64,000 nt of DNA from Symsagittifera roscoffensis (Eukaryota > Xenacoelomorpha > Acoela > Convolutidae). The notes below the pieces were generated by a model. That model saw only the letters and a list, made by a program, of their open reading frames with translations, was not told where the DNA came from and did no database searches. Location: the NCBI RefSeq assembly GCF_963678635.1, contig NC_087068.1, forward strand, positions 15,570,027 to 15,634,026. Direction: 5' to 3'. This document shows positions 37,173 through 46,500 of this stretch, piece by piece. The stretch's first letter is position 1. Each line of letters opens with the position of its first letter. Made by a program: the position numbers and the translations under genes.

Positions 37173-40030
37173 TATTCAGTGTCATCGTTTCCGTAAACGA
37201 ACAAAAATGCGGAAAAAATTGTACTTCATGAAAAAACGTTCGGTCATACAGTCCCATTACTTTGACACGCTCTTTGAGCTCGAACCGGTTGCGCAGTCTC
37301 AACGTTGGTCACTAAAGTTGCAGCAGAACTAAATGGTCTGCATCTTCTGAGAAAAGCAGAGCTTGTAAGCGCCAGTCGCGTCGGTGGCAAAAATCGTGAC
37401 GTAACTATACGATCGCAAAAGCCTGGGATCAAAATTTTGATCAAAGCCCTTATTCATTTATGTGTTATGTTTCCTACTTTTTATCAGTTTCGTTTCTAAA
37501 CAAAACTCAATTAAACCCTCCTGTAATTTTGATTTGATGCGAAGCATTGGGATCTGAAGGTTTTTTTGTCAAGAAGTGATCAAAATGGAGACAATATAAC
37601 TTAACTACACTTGATTTTATAAATAAATGAACGCATGCTTTGCTGAAAAAACTAATTTATTGATCTCATATGTTCTCCAAAAACTTTTCGAACGCTGTAT
37701 ATAATATGTGTTCTCGAGCGCCGCTAAAAGCGCGGTTAAAACCAGGATTGATTATGTCCACATCTGAACTATTCTGAGTTATTTCTGAATTAATCATAAG
37801 CTAACAAGTTTTTAGTCAGGCTTTATCATGTTCGAGGCAAGAATAATCAAATCTGCGGCAAGCATGAACAAGTCCCACTCAGGTCTGGCCATGTAAATTC
37901 CTGGTACGATCATGCCTGTAAGAAAGTACGTATGCTCATTTCTGAGCAGAAGTGCATAATGCGGGAACAGTCCTAAAATCTTCTCTTCCCTGCTGAATGA
38001 AAGGTCAGACGAACAATTGTACAAAAAGTTCAGTACGGGATCTTTTTAGCCATATACACAAACCATGTTGTTTTTTTTTCCTATATGTCTATTTGCTCTT
38101 CCCTGCGTCAGCTTAGATCCAAGTCTTCTGGAGCAATTTATCTGAAAAATTATTGCCACTTAATCTATGGGTTGTTCTTATTTGAAAAAAAATAGTGTAT
38201 CGTGTTCCAGGATTAAAGCTAAATTTGAAGCGGAACTCAAATATAATTTTTATCATTTTAGTCAGATACTTCGCATTTAACACCTTAAAACTTGATTAGG
38301 AGGATAGCTAGTCATACTATTCCGAATAGGGAACAATGCTAGTCATAGAGTTTTCATGCAATGTCTTAAATGTATAAAGTGTATGAGCCACCGTTGAGCT
38401 AGTGTATGACTAGCTCTTTGGTCAAATCGGGTTTGAGCATTTCAAAAAAAGTTTATCAACATTGTGTCAGTGACAGATTACTTTTTCTGTTTTTTATTTT
38501 TTGCAAGTAAGAAAACAATCGATGAAAAAACGGATTATTTTATAATTAAACAAGACTGCTCGTAGCAGGGCGACGCCTTGAATGTTCCGACTGCCTTTTA
38601 AGGTCTATGGAGCAGTAATAACATCAAATGTAATAAAAAAACGAAATTTTTTTTCTGAAATTTGAGATTTTTTTGTGAACATCATCCCCCACACGCCATA
38701 TCAAGTACAAAAGGATCGATTTCGCTCCTTTTAACAAATCAATCACGGCAAATATGCTTCTTTCAACCAATTCGGAACAATTTCTAAACCGGATTAAATC
38801 TCCGCTTACGCGTTAATAGCACGAAATATATCGCTCGTTAATTGTCACAAATTGGCCGAAATGGCATCTTCAAACTCCCATAACTTTATAAAAAATAATC
38901 ACAGGTGAAATAACTTTTCAAGTTCAAGCTCAGGATAACAATACCTTTTGAATGATATAAAAAATTTTGTCAAAAATGGCTAGTTGAAAAGTCGAAATTT
39001 CTCTGAAGAAAAACAACCACCCCGAACACAAATATTCCGTTACTTTCGTTACGAAAGTCAGAACAACAACATATGAGTGGATTAGTATGTTAAGCAAAAT
39101 TTGAAAGACGAAGAAAAAGCTCTGTTCCTTTGCTGCTATTAGAATTATTAGAGGTACTAGAACTATTCTCTGATTTTTTGTACTGTACAGAAGATCCTTA
39201 AGTAATGGTTGATTCATTTTGACTGATAAAACTTAACAAGTCTTTTTTGAGTTAATCAGACTTCAATAGAAACCAGCATATAATATACACTTAAGAAGTC
39301 TGAAACTTTGTCGTCAAAGTGTCTGAGAAGAATCTCCACTCGCCTTAAAAGCGGAAACATTGTGTCAACTTTCTACAATGCGGCTGCTAGCCTTTTATGA
39401 GTTTTCAGAACAAAAGTTTGATAAAATCAGATCGATCATACCTATAGTTGGGGGGATTCTGACCAGCTGTTTGTAAACTGCCAACGTATCGTTTGCTCCA
39501 ACAATCAGCTTCTTATTCTTCTGCCCTTTCGTTCTTTTCATTGTTATGTTCATGACATCATCACATGAAAAACTTTTCGAATACGTCGGAAAAAACTTGA
39601 GAACGTCGCCGTGTTCATTGAAACATGCGCAGAGCTCTGTGTTTAAAATAACTGTCGATAGATGTCGTGCCTGGCAAAACGTTACGCAACTTCTGAATAA
39701 GTTAATTTGCAATTTTTCGGAAAATTTAGGCAAAACCCAAAAAGCTGATTGGTTAGAATTTGCAACACCAGATACCATTGACCAATCGAACGACGTCTCA
39801 GAAGTTGAGCCAAAACAACCAATCAACGCCAAGACAGAATCGAATTGAAGCTCAACAACGTATTCTTGCTCACGATTTTTTGATTTGGGTGATGATAACA
39901 AAGTATCATTTCCTAAAGTTGAACTATCGAAAGTCAGAATGTTTAGAGCAATCATGTAATAAAAAACCAGAAGTAACGAGCAAGAAAAAGCATAAAATAC
40001 CAACTTGTTAGGAGTGAAATAGCGCTTCAT
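22293..40030 (-). CDS. WSC-domain sulfotransferase-like Golgi-type membrane protein (WSCD1/2 family)
   Basis: Five coding exons, 40030-39442, 29011-28870, 28563-28388, 28180-27715 and 22575-22293, join with phases 1, 2, 1, 2 to 551 residues. Human WSCD1 and WSCD2 are about 565-575. Order: a short cytoplasmic tail and one signal-anchor helix (about 10-32, VFYAFSCSLLLVFYYMIAL); a divergent first WSC domain (about 70-165); a clear second WSC domain (about 197-290) with FRGCF, YMLAGIQSPSSCGCEN and CGGPGYVSVY; then a P-loop sulfotransferase fold with GVKGSGTSW (about 318-326, PAPS 5'-phosphosulfate site) and VVLLRNPYATFLSMF (about 372-386, 3'-phosphate site). The C-terminus has SQRLLCTLEN, as in WSCD proteins. 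WSCD proteins are reported as sulfotransferases of the secretory pathway; the substrate here is unknown. Intron 1 is 10.4 kb and carries a copia element inserted antisense. Confidence 0.9.
23068..27110. repeat. four to five tandem ~1.1-kb duplications in WSCD intron 4
   Basis: Copies begin CAGTCTGAATATGCGAA then TTTTGAGCTGATACCAGC, at about 23068, 24188, 25256, 25824 and 26924. Spacings are about 1.12, 1.07, 0.57 and 1.10 kb. Each carries GTAGATCGAGACTA, CTCTGTTTGGATAGGCAAG, ATGGCAGGCAGACAG, CTACGCTCCAGC, ATCATGGTCGTATTAG and TATCAGACAAATGACAGG. The third unit has an internal deletion, and its start is nearly identical to that of the fourth, pointing to a recent duplication. The fifth is truncated. 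Open frames differ between copies, so no gene is called. Confidence 0.85.
27111..27714. other. WSCD intron 4, acceptor-distal end
   Basis: Plain AT-rich intron next to exon 4. No repeat or gene recognised. Confidence 0.5.
27715..28180 (-). CDS. WSCD-like exon 4: sulfotransferase core
   Basis: Acceptor CTAATTTTAG/ATGCG, donor TTTCAAG/GTAATT. Contains both PAPS-binding elements (GVKGSGTSW and VVLLRNPYATF) and YYEDFLVNPVGQ near its end. 466 nt, phase 1 in and 2 out. Confidence 0.9.
28388..28563 (-). CDS. WSCD-like exon 3: second WSC domain, second half
   Basis: Acceptor CTTTTTCCAG/CTCGTG, donor CTCAAG/GTAGTT. Encodes SSCGCENISPS, AHCMLVCVDKQSCGGPG and YVSVYRTKSLRHIC. 176 nt, phase 2 in and 1 out. 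Confidence 0.88.
28870..29011 (-). CDS. WSCD-like exon 2: second WSC domain, first half
   Basis: Acceptor TTGCCTCCAG/GTTTCC, donor CCCAG/GTGAAC. Encodes FRGCFRRSP...FCISHCERNGYMLAGIQSP. 142 nt, phase 1 in and 2 out. Confidence 0.88.
29830..30190. repeat. 45-nt minisatellite in WSCD intron 1
   Basis: About eight diverged units of roughly 45 nt with the theme ACCTGAACTGAACATGCTC, ACACCTG.AGGATACATGAT. Because 45 is divisible by three, both strands stay open for ~110 codons; these open frames are a by-product of the period and not genes. A related single unit, inverted, appears near 37830-37930. Confidence 0.8.
30191..31599. other. WSCD intron 1, 5' of the copia element
   Basis: AT-rich intron with no exon, RNA gene or element recognised. 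The adjoining 29012-29829 is likewise featureless. Confidence 0.5.
31600..31938 (+). repeat. 5' LTR of the copia element
   Basis: Starts TGTTGAGGACAG and ends CTTAACA. Contains a TATAAAA box at 31697-31703, a plausible promoter for the element transcript. Confidence 0.95.
31939..31952 (+). other. primer-binding site, complementary to the tRNA-iMet anticodon arm
   Basis: GGTTATGGGCCCAG directly abuts the LTR and is the exact complement of the initiator-Met anticodon arm CTGGGCCCATAACC. Drosophila copia and yeast Ty5 prime from a half initiator tRNA in the same way, rather than from its 3' end. Confidence 0.85.
32036..33874 (+). CDS. copia gag, protease and first part of integrase
   Basis: The ATG at 32036 (MDLKLAGFSGKSEDFPAW) is preferred over an in-frame TTG upstream. 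Order: gag/UBN2-like capsid region (about 1-230), two CCHC zinc knuckles (CFVCGQKGHLARDC and CFKCGQQGHFARDC), aspartic protease with DTGCTDHVV, then integrase with the zinc motif WHRRLGH...CEVC and the first catalytic acidic residues (FSDIQGPF; LRTDNGGEY). The frame leaves the integrase core a few codons before 33850 because of a 1-base shift, and ends at 33874 in unrelated residues. Two zinc knuckles instead of the usual one is mildly unusual. Confidence 0.92.
   Translation: MDLKLAGFSGKSEDFPAWSTKFVALMHTKGLFRTVMGNDDLPEAEPTLPENPNADQMTAYNTKMQERAVLIQQRKDNRNTVWSHLALVLNNTTLMYIKNDCVAADGYGDGTKAWRLLQEKFCSVERPTVVSLVGQLAKLRLGSEEDLDDYFVRSQELMTRLSEAGEAITDTLFNALVINGLPDSFEHFVVQESFQPAKTFTELRTRLRNYDDSRRARCGEKTGNGHIAMQAVRKKKGASGGGCFVCGQKGHLARDCRSRSDSGQSGARGSGSNEASGPTSRKQGCFKCGQQGHFARDCKQAKTGFFSCCATTSMKGDDLIVDTGCTDHVVRDKAVFSSFEKWDEGTTVENPNGTISKIEGIGSVEVDIRDCQDVTRSYTFHNVLFVPSYNVNLMSVSSAIARGSSFSFTSDSSHLVAPDGRRLPVKQRGKLFFLECKFKRNAMTLATKAKMETSSAMLWHRRLGHLNKHDLISVVDVGELGFCEVCTASKMHEVAMPKKTENRATAVGQRVFSDIQGPFEVASMHGARYAVSFIDDFSRLAVVKYLVKKSDTLSKFKDFVAEHGTPKCLRTDNGGEYSSNAFRMFCREMQVKQEFKYLILRNRMAWQRGTTG
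33838..36126 (+). CDS. copia integrase end, reverse transcriptase and RNase H (frame -1 to the upstream part)
   Basis: The frame resumes at about 33838 in the conserved integrase motif around NGVAERYNR; the nominal Met at 33850 is inside that motif and not a true start. Then follow the integrase C-terminus (GCLAYY), a charged linker, RT (WVLAVKRDAMG, MDVKSAFLNSPL, YGLKQAGRDWY, and the catalytic VWVDDIIIG) and RNase H (SADADWAGDVDDRRSTTGYS, STSEAEYQA, HIDVKYHFVRE). The stop TGA at 36124-36126 overlaps the start of the polypurine tract. A programmed shift here would be atypical for copia; a recent deletion or an assembly error is likelier. Confidence 0.92.
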   Translation, partial: QQNGVAERYNRVITEMTRCLLADAKLSKMFWVRAMSTAVRVRNLCPTSSNEHRISSMEMHYGKPSKVNYLRVFGCLAYYLDRGNRRKLDPKGKKSKFIGYDEVSKAYLLMDLETKRVVRARSVTFNEDIIPDDFLVDSEQSQTLGLSIEGCLDVEETSTKTITESTNKANDSGAAASVGVTEDDPVETEELEPPSTEPPEQRPTEIPEQRSTRTRNPPIRYGLAYTHASVIAQEPRSYLEAVSGPEREQWLAAIALEVQSLKAMGTWTLVDRPNSRKVIPGRWVLAVKRDAMGQVERFKARYVVKGFMQVEGLDFNETFAPTCKPETKRILLALGAQDDLVLHQMDVKSAFLNSPLTETVYMEQPEGFSSGDNQVCLLQRSIYGLKQAGRDWYQTLSTFLLETGFTRSTNDFCLFTMRGMDDAMIYVLVWVDDIIIGCKLQAEVDRVRDRFTDRFKMDDRGPLAWFLKMQVKRAPGSVTVNQSRYIEDCLERFGLADCKPVGTPADISTQLTKKDCPGAGSEEAVAMQREDYRGIVGSLLYIAKQTRPDILATVTQLSRFLENPGRTHWVAAKRVLRYLKGTKDLELCYIKDPDGFNLYGSADADWAGDVDDRRSTTGYSFHVQRSGAAISWSTKKQPTAAISTSEAEYQAMAAAVQEGLYLRSLLNEMDMTCDGPTVINEDNQSCIKMCKNPVMQKRTKHIDVKYHFVRERVEDGTFALEYCPTENMEADLLTKSLSKAKVDQHRRTLMGCSLTLDKANSA
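36125..36133 (+). other. copia polypurine tract
   Basis: GAGTGGGGG immediately before the 3' LTR, the usual plus-strand priming site. Confidence 0.8.
36134..36472 (+). repeat. 3' LTR of the copia element
   Basis: Same 339 nt as the 5' LTR, with no difference found by eye. TATAAAA at 36231-36237. Confidence 0.95.
36473..38560. other. WSCD intron 1, 3' of the copia element
   Basis: Apart from the GT microsatellite and one diverged inverted unit of the 45-nt minisatellite (about 37830-37930), no gene or element is recognised. Confidence 0.5.
37096..37170 (+). repeat. (TG)n microsatellite
   Basis: About 37 uninterrupted TG/GT dinucleotides. The GT/AC frames through it are artefacts. Confidence 0.97.
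38562..39080 (+). repeat. ~500-nt dispersed repeat, copy A (WSCD intron 1)
   Basis: Pairs with 42032-42540. Shared blocks: GACTGCT, AAATCTCCGCTTACGCGTTAA followed by AGCACGAAA, TTAATTGTCACAAATTG, and near the end CCCGAACACAAATATTCC. Same orientation in both. Blocks are conserved in order with indels. No coding signal. Confidence 0.75.
39442..40030 (-). CDS. WSCD-like exon 1: signal anchor and first WSC domain
   Basis: ATG at 40030, giving MKRYFTPNKL then a hydrophobic helix, typical type II topology. The cysteines in IGCFGS, LFRSCVTFCQ, CACFNE and FSCDD fit a diverged WSC domain. Donor ACTATAG/GTATGA at 39441, phase 1. The join to exon 2 reads PPTIG/FRGCF. Confidence 0.85.
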
Positions 40031-40680
40031 GTTGAATTGAAATGTTAAATGTGTTTAAATTTTGCTTAAAAATACTTATGAACAAACTTGAAGCAAGAAA
40101 AATGCTTCACTGCTGCGCATTTTCAAACTGAAACTGGTCGACATCTTTTTTACTTAAGAAAACCCGCTGAGCGCGCGTGAAAAAGAGCAAATTTGTCAAA
40201 AGCGTATAATAAGTTTCTGTAGCTTTAAATGATTCATGTATACAGTGCTTAAACACATTTTATAGACAAACTCTGGCATCAACGCAAATTTTAGGACTTG
40301 ATATTTCAGATTTTAGAAAATGTTTTTATCGTTTTACCTCACACGAGATGTGAAGTCTTGGGTTCGAAGTGTTCAAATTTAGCATGAGTATCTCAGATAA
40401 AAATTCTTAAGAATCGAAGAAAAAAGGAGCATGTTTCGACTTGCATCAAAAACTACTAAGTTTTGGCAGACTCGAACATATGAAAAGATTTTCGAACGTG
40501 TTCAAAGATTTAGACTGTGCCATGCTTCGACAGACGAAACCTTCGTGATTCTACCCGAGATGAGGCTTAGACTTTATGTGTCAGCAACGCGATCGTAAAT
40601 GCCTGTGTTTGGAGTGTTGCAGCCTATTCAGCTATACTTTGTACTATCTTGAGATTTGTACTATCTTGAGATACCATTTT
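40031..40680. other. region upstream of the WSCD start codon
   Basis: AT-rich; should hold the WSCD promoter and any 5'-UTR, but no TATA box or leader exon could be singled out. Confidence 0.4.
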
Positions 40681-41260
40681 GGAGACGGACCCTAAAAGTT
40701 TTTTAAAAGGCGCCTTTGCAGCCAATATATATTAACTTTGAGGGGGAGCGCGCGCCGAATAAAAGCGATTTTTTGGTCAAAATTTTCCAAAAAGTGCCTA
40801 AAAACGCCTTTTGGCCTGTTTTTTTAAAATTTTGTCTGCGGCGCGGAAATTTTGGCCAAAACAGGGGCTTTTTAGTAATTTGCGGGAGCTCGGAAAATCA
40901 ATTTGGTCGATCTCAAAAAAAAGGTCGTTAAACTTTTCGAAAACTTTTTGAAAATTCGCCCCCCCTCGAGAAAATCCTAGATCCGCCCCTGGTTTGCTAT
41001 ATCTTATAACTTTCCACCTTGAATTATTTCCACCAGTTGAGCTTCCGGGCACTACAGAAAACTAAAAATACCCTTTTTACCGACCAAGCAATTTTTCAGA
41101 AAAAAAACAGGCCGAAAATGGCTTTTTTAGGCACTTTTTGGAAAATTTTGACAAAAAAAGTCGGGTTTTTTTGGCACGCTGTCACCTTCAAAATCAGTCT
41201 TTATAAGTTTTCTAATCCCTGAAGGAAGGGTAGCCCCCCCTCTAAATCCGCCCCTGCGTT
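40681..41260. repeat. inverted pair of dispersed GGCGCC-type repeats (foldback)
   Basis: A plus-strand copy (about 40690-40990, AAAAGGCGCCTTTGCAGCCAA ... CTAGATCCGCCCCTG) is followed by a shorter minus-strand copy (about 41065-41255, ending AAATCCGCCCCTG). Their arms share AAAATTTTGACAAAAAA, AAAAGTGCCTAAAAA and CAGGCC, so a transcript could fold back on itself. No coding potential is shared between copies. Confidence 0.7.
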
Positions 41261-42031
41261 CAACTATTTTTCAATTTTCTCTTTGCCCAATTTTGGAATT
41301 TGTGCTAGATCTTTTCCTTTGTGCGCGTTATACTTTGAACGGTTTTTGTATTTGGTTTGTTTTATTTTTTATTTGATTTTTCGAGCAAGTTGATGGCGTA
41401 AAAATTTAGAGACGGGAACTGCGTTTTCAACCGACGTGGTCAAAATATGAATCAAACACCTCTGATACGTTCAAAAGTTTCTAAATGAAATTTTTCTAAA
41501 ACTAGTTCATAATTTGAATCAGTAGTCTAAATTTTAGTCCTAACAATAACTACCTCATTTCAAAATGATTGTCTTTAGTGAAAATGATCTAACTTAATGC
41601 AATTTTATGTTCCATATTTTTTTAAATAATAAGTTAACACTATTTATTGTTTTTTTGAGTTAATTAAGAGTTATCATGTCTAGAACTTATAATTGAAAAA
41701 CTTGACAAAACTTTTACCATTGACTGAAATATATCATTTTACTTAAAATTTTTTTGACAAGCTGGCATTAGTATGAAGTATTGATAGCTTGTAACATCTA
41801 CTCATTATATATGTCTCATGTGTCTGTTTGAGTGTGTGTGTTTGACTGGGAGGGTTTTATAATTAGTCTCAGTTTGTTTTTGAATTCCAAAAATGATTTC
41901 CATGTTTTAAAAGCACTTGTCAATGGTATCCAATAAGAAACAATGTCTAAGCAAAATGCCATTAAAGATTTTTTGTTGTTTGTGAAACCAGAAACAAAAG
42001 TGTTTTGGCAGTTGAAACGAATTCCAAACAC
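41261..42031. other. intergenic AT-rich stretch
   Basis: Nothing recognised beyond short TG runs near 41820-41845. Confidence 0.5.
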
Positions 42032-42540
42032 GACTGCTTGTATTAGGGCAAAGCCCTGAATGCTCCGACAGAATTTTATTTCCGATGGAGTAGCTTACAT
42101 CAAACTATTTAATGAAATTTTTAAAGCAAAAGAAAAAAACATCCACCCACGCGATATGTAAAGTACACTAAGATTTGTTTTGCATATAGCAAAGTAACAA
42201 ATAGATAAAAAAGCATGAGTTCATCCAATTTGGAATAATTTATAACACATATTCAATCTCCGCTTACGCGTTAATAGCACGAAAGAAATCGCGGGTTAAT
42301 TATCCCAAATTGACCAATCTGTAAACCTCCATTAATTCAAAAAAAAAATTATCGTACATGAAGTATACATATTTTTAAATTTGAGGTAGAGACAACAATA
42401 GTTTTCGAATGATGTAAGAAAGTGTTGTCAAAATGAGTTACAGCTGCAAAATGTGTCTGGAGAAAGAAAACCACTCCGAGCACAAATATTCCATAAATTT
42501 TTTCCCAAAATAGTCGGAACAAAAATATCGTTGCTGGATT
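42032..42540 (+). repeat. ~500-nt dispersed repeat, copy B (intergenic)
   Basis: Partner of 38562-39080. Best block: CAATCTCCGCTTACGCGTTA with AGCACGAAAGAAATCGC, and CACTCCGAGCACAAATATTCC towards the end. Downstream DNA to 43172 shows only AT-rich sequence and a G13 run at 43068-43080. Confidence 0.75.
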
Positions 42541-43172
42541 TCGCAGTATTCTCCCTCAAACTTGTTATTTTCATCTTTGGATTCAGCATTTTGTCAATGG
42601 ATGCCGGATTTTGTCATTGGGCTCCAAAAAATTATCTCTAGATTCTAGAATTTGTCTTTGAACTCGATTAGTTTTGCGCTGCTCAACAGTGTAATCCAGT
42701 GACTTTTGCGGCAATTGCTTCAAAAGGCCAGAACACGCTTGTGAAAACCTAACAAGCTACGCATTTTCTCTAATGTTCGTCTTTTCTAGTTAGTGCATAT
42801 ATTTAATAACATTTTTTTAGTTACGTTTCTGTCGTTTCTATCAGATTTTGTTTCTAATATTTTTTGAGGAATTTTTTTCATTTTTTATGTACTCCAGAGA
42901 CAATGTTGAATCTGGATGACTACCAAAATACCCTGATTTTTGGTGTAGTATTACAAATCATTGATTTGTAAGACGCTCTAAAATAATATCAAATATGGTC
43001 ATCTGAAAGATAACTAGCAAAAACTAGTGGGAATCAGAATATTTTAAAGGTGATTGGATGGAGGAAGGGGGGGGGGGGGGTTATTCTCCATGCGCGAAGG
43101 ACCGAATGAGCAAAAAAACTTCATCCAAGTAAACCATTTAAAAAAAATTTAAAAAAATCAAAATTAACTGCT

Positions 43173-43178
43173 TTTATT
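43173..43178 (-). terminator. candidate poly(A) signal of the unknown five-exon gene
   Basis: AATAAA on the minus strand, about 246 nt past the stop codon at 43424. It is the first canonical signal seen downstream. Confidence 0.45.
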
Positions 43179-43423
43179 GCTTATTTTCTCCAAATTGTTG
43201 ACTAATAAATTCTGGTTAACTGACAACATTTTCCCCGCATTCCTTGCTTTGGGCATAAAGGGTTCTCCGATCATTTGAAGATTTTCGTTAATAAGATATT
43301 AAGGCTCATCTCTTACTTCTTTTTAACGAATAGCTTCAAGTGTCATTTTAAATTTAAAGCCCCGACAATGTAATTCTAGGTAATACGCTCGATGTAAAGA
43401 GCTCACTAGATAATACATAGATT

Positions 43424-43576
43424 TCAATCAATATTAGTTGGTTTGTTAGACTTTTGATATCCTGCAATTGTTGTTTGGCGGTATTTTGCCATGATGTCGT
43501 CCATAGTTCTGGCAGACGTCACTGTCTTCTCAATTGTACTTGGAGGATTCATTCTTCCAGGGTAGTTCAGGTTCTC
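43424..43576 (-). CDS. unknown gene, terminal exon 5
   Basis: Acceptor GTTTTGTTTTGCAG/GAG, open only in phase 0. Encodes ENLNYPGRMNPPSTIEK ... KSNKPTNID and stop. Confidence 0.7.
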   Translation of the reverse strand, partial: ENLNYPGRMNPPSTIEKTVTSARTMDDIMAKYRQTTIAGYQKSNKPTNID

Positions 43577-46500
43577 CTGCAAAACAAAACAAAAATCAAT
43601 TTATGGTAAACCATACCAAACCTTTTTTTACTGACCGGAAACCCATATAAATTAGATAAAAATTTAAAAAATCTAGGCATAATTTTTTTAAAAAGCAGAT
43701 TATACATTCTTAATTCTTTTGCAAAATTAGGAACTTATGGTAAATATTGATTGATACCTAATGCTGAAGACAATTTTCTGATGATAATCTTTGTTGAAAG
43801 TTTGTTTTTGCTGAAAGTTTGACGGTACTCTGGTGTGTAAATCCAAAACCTAGTGAGATTTTTGCTGTGTTCTAACTTAATAATACTTGCCTGGCTAAAT
43901 CGGCCATCTACTGACTTGTTGGTATGCACAATCTGAAACGCATAGCCATTTTTAGTGCGACCATCATCTCCATAACCAGCAGCGTGGAGCCGAAGCAGTG
44001 GATGAAACACTCATTCGCTCTATATTTATATATTTATTTTCATGCATCTATTTTGCTGGAACAAAAAAATAATTTTGTGGAAAAAAAATTGCTGAAGAAA
44101 AAAGAACAACCATGACTGGCTCTGGCTCTTCCAAGCTTTTCTTTAATTTTTAAGTTTATGGGTGAGAGCGTGCGCCAAGAAAATGTGATTTTTGGGTTAA
44201 AGCTTTCGAAAGTGCGCCAAGCGGCTTTTTTGACGTGCTTATTGATTTTTAGGCGAAAGCACAGGAATTGCAAAAAAATGACTGAAGCGTTGCAAAGAGT
44301 GTACACAATAATTTTGATAACGGAAGAGTGCGACAAAACTATATCGCAAAAACTTCTACAAGGTCCTAAAATGATTTTGTCCCAATAAATTTTATGCGGC
44401 TTAAAACAGTTTTTTTTTTAAATCATGATGTTTTTGTATAGCTTATCAATCTTCGTTCAAAACGGTTAAAAATTGTATTCGGATAAGATCAAACATTACC
44501 AAAGGTTTATTGTTTTCGTCACGGTGATTTTATTATAAATACGACCAACTTTTATTTTCTCAGACCACTAAGCACAGAATTTAATCAGAAATTGATTTTT
44601 AGTCTGTAGATGTGTACCGGATTTGCAGGTGTGTAGCGCTTGGATGCAGCAGGGATCTCTGCCGACCTCTTGATCGGGGACTCTGGATACCCTCTACGTC
44701 TTGCACTCTCATTCGCATCAATACTTGTAACTCCGCGGTCCAGAACAAAAAAACGAAGGTAATCCAGCTCCATGCACGATTGAATAAGTGAACTTCAGTT
44801 TTTAGTATTATCTATGAAGTGTTCCAAAATGATCCAAAGAGACCAATTTTAGTATTAAAATCATAGTACTTAATGACTGATTGCATCGAATTTTCGGTTT
44901 CTACCCCTTTTGCTCCCCGCAATCAATGCAAAAACCTCAGTATTGTGGGGAAAGCTGAGCTCCTAATTTTTGAACAGAGGGGAGGGGGGGGGGAGGGGTG
45001 GTCATTATTTTTTTTCGAAAATTCGTTGTCTTTTTTTTAGATCGACCGAAATAATTTCCTGAGCACGCCTTATACACTTCAACGACAATGTTTTGTGAAA
45101 ATTATCTGCGCCGCAGGCAAATTAAAAAAAACTGTTAAAAAATGACAATTTTGGGCGCTTTTTGGAGAGCTTGATCTTCTTAGTTCTCACCTAAGAAGGA
45201 GGGAAAAGGGAAAATGCCACTGCCGAAGTGCTTGTGTCCTTTGGCCACGAAGACTGGGGCCTCGGCTTTCGGCCGGAGGTGCTCTGGGACTGCCATGTGT
45301 CCGAGTCCTGCGTAGCTCCTATGCCTCCCCCAAGGCTGTTTGGGCAAGTGACCGACATGTTCTTTATACCGGACGAACCTAATAATCGTAAAACTTTCTA
45401 GTAATAAATTCGTTTTCAAGAAGGGGGAAAAATACAATAATTTACATCACATTTATGAGCGCCAATTAGAATAAGAGTAATTCAAGAACATTGAAAATCT
45501 TAATTCAAGATCAACTGCTTATGTCGAGGCGCTCGATTTATGTTTCGACCTTCTCGACCAACAATGTTCTTCGACCAACAATGTTCTTCGACCAACAATT
45601 AGTGTTCTTCGACCGTCTCGACCGAGTTTTGGCGTGTTTCGACTTTCTCGACCCAAGAAAAAAAGTGTTCGATTTTGCGCGACCCAGTGCAAAACGTTAC
45701 ACTTTTCTAGGCCAAAATTTGATTTTTCGACATTCTAGACTTTTTCAACCAATTTTTTTAGAACTTATTTCATGGACCCCGCACAGATATTTTTCGACTT
45801 TCTCAACCAAAAAGTGGTGTTTCAACTGCCTCAAATTTTTTTACAGAAATTATTAGACCCAGCTTAAGTATGTTTTAATCGGCGAGAATAAAAAGTCAAC
45901 CTGATTGTGTTGAATATCTATTTATCGTAATTTGGATTCTTGTTTGTTTAGACTTTGCTCAACTTATGTTACGATTTTTTCGGTCAACATTGGGTACGTT
46001 TCTTCTGTTCTCGACCCCAAACTTTGACTTTCCCGATCAAAATAGGGTTTATTTGTATTTTTTTTGGATTTTTTAAATTGCATAGGGACCACGGATTTTT
46101 AGAAACAAAGCTGCACCTGCTCGGCTTTTAAGTTCGAAACATAAGTCGGGGCACTGGGCCTGGTCTTTTTTATTTATCTCATACGCTCTTTCAAAGATTT
46201 TTTCTAAAAGTGAAAGAACGAAGTGATATATATACTTGGTCATGATTTTTTTCAAGAAAAAATCTTTAATGTTTTTCACGCTCAAAATTGAGTTTTGAGG
46301 TTTGACTCGTAGAATACAAAGGGTAAAAAGCGTGAATGACTGCTAGTTTCAACACTGGACTTAAGTTTTTTGAGTTCGCATTGCACAAAAAATTTCTAAA
46401 AACTTCCTAACCGTTTTATTAACATAATATTGGATATAATAAAAAAGGAGTCCTTTTCCCTGTTTGGGGCAATCAAACTTTGTATTGACTGTACATGTCG

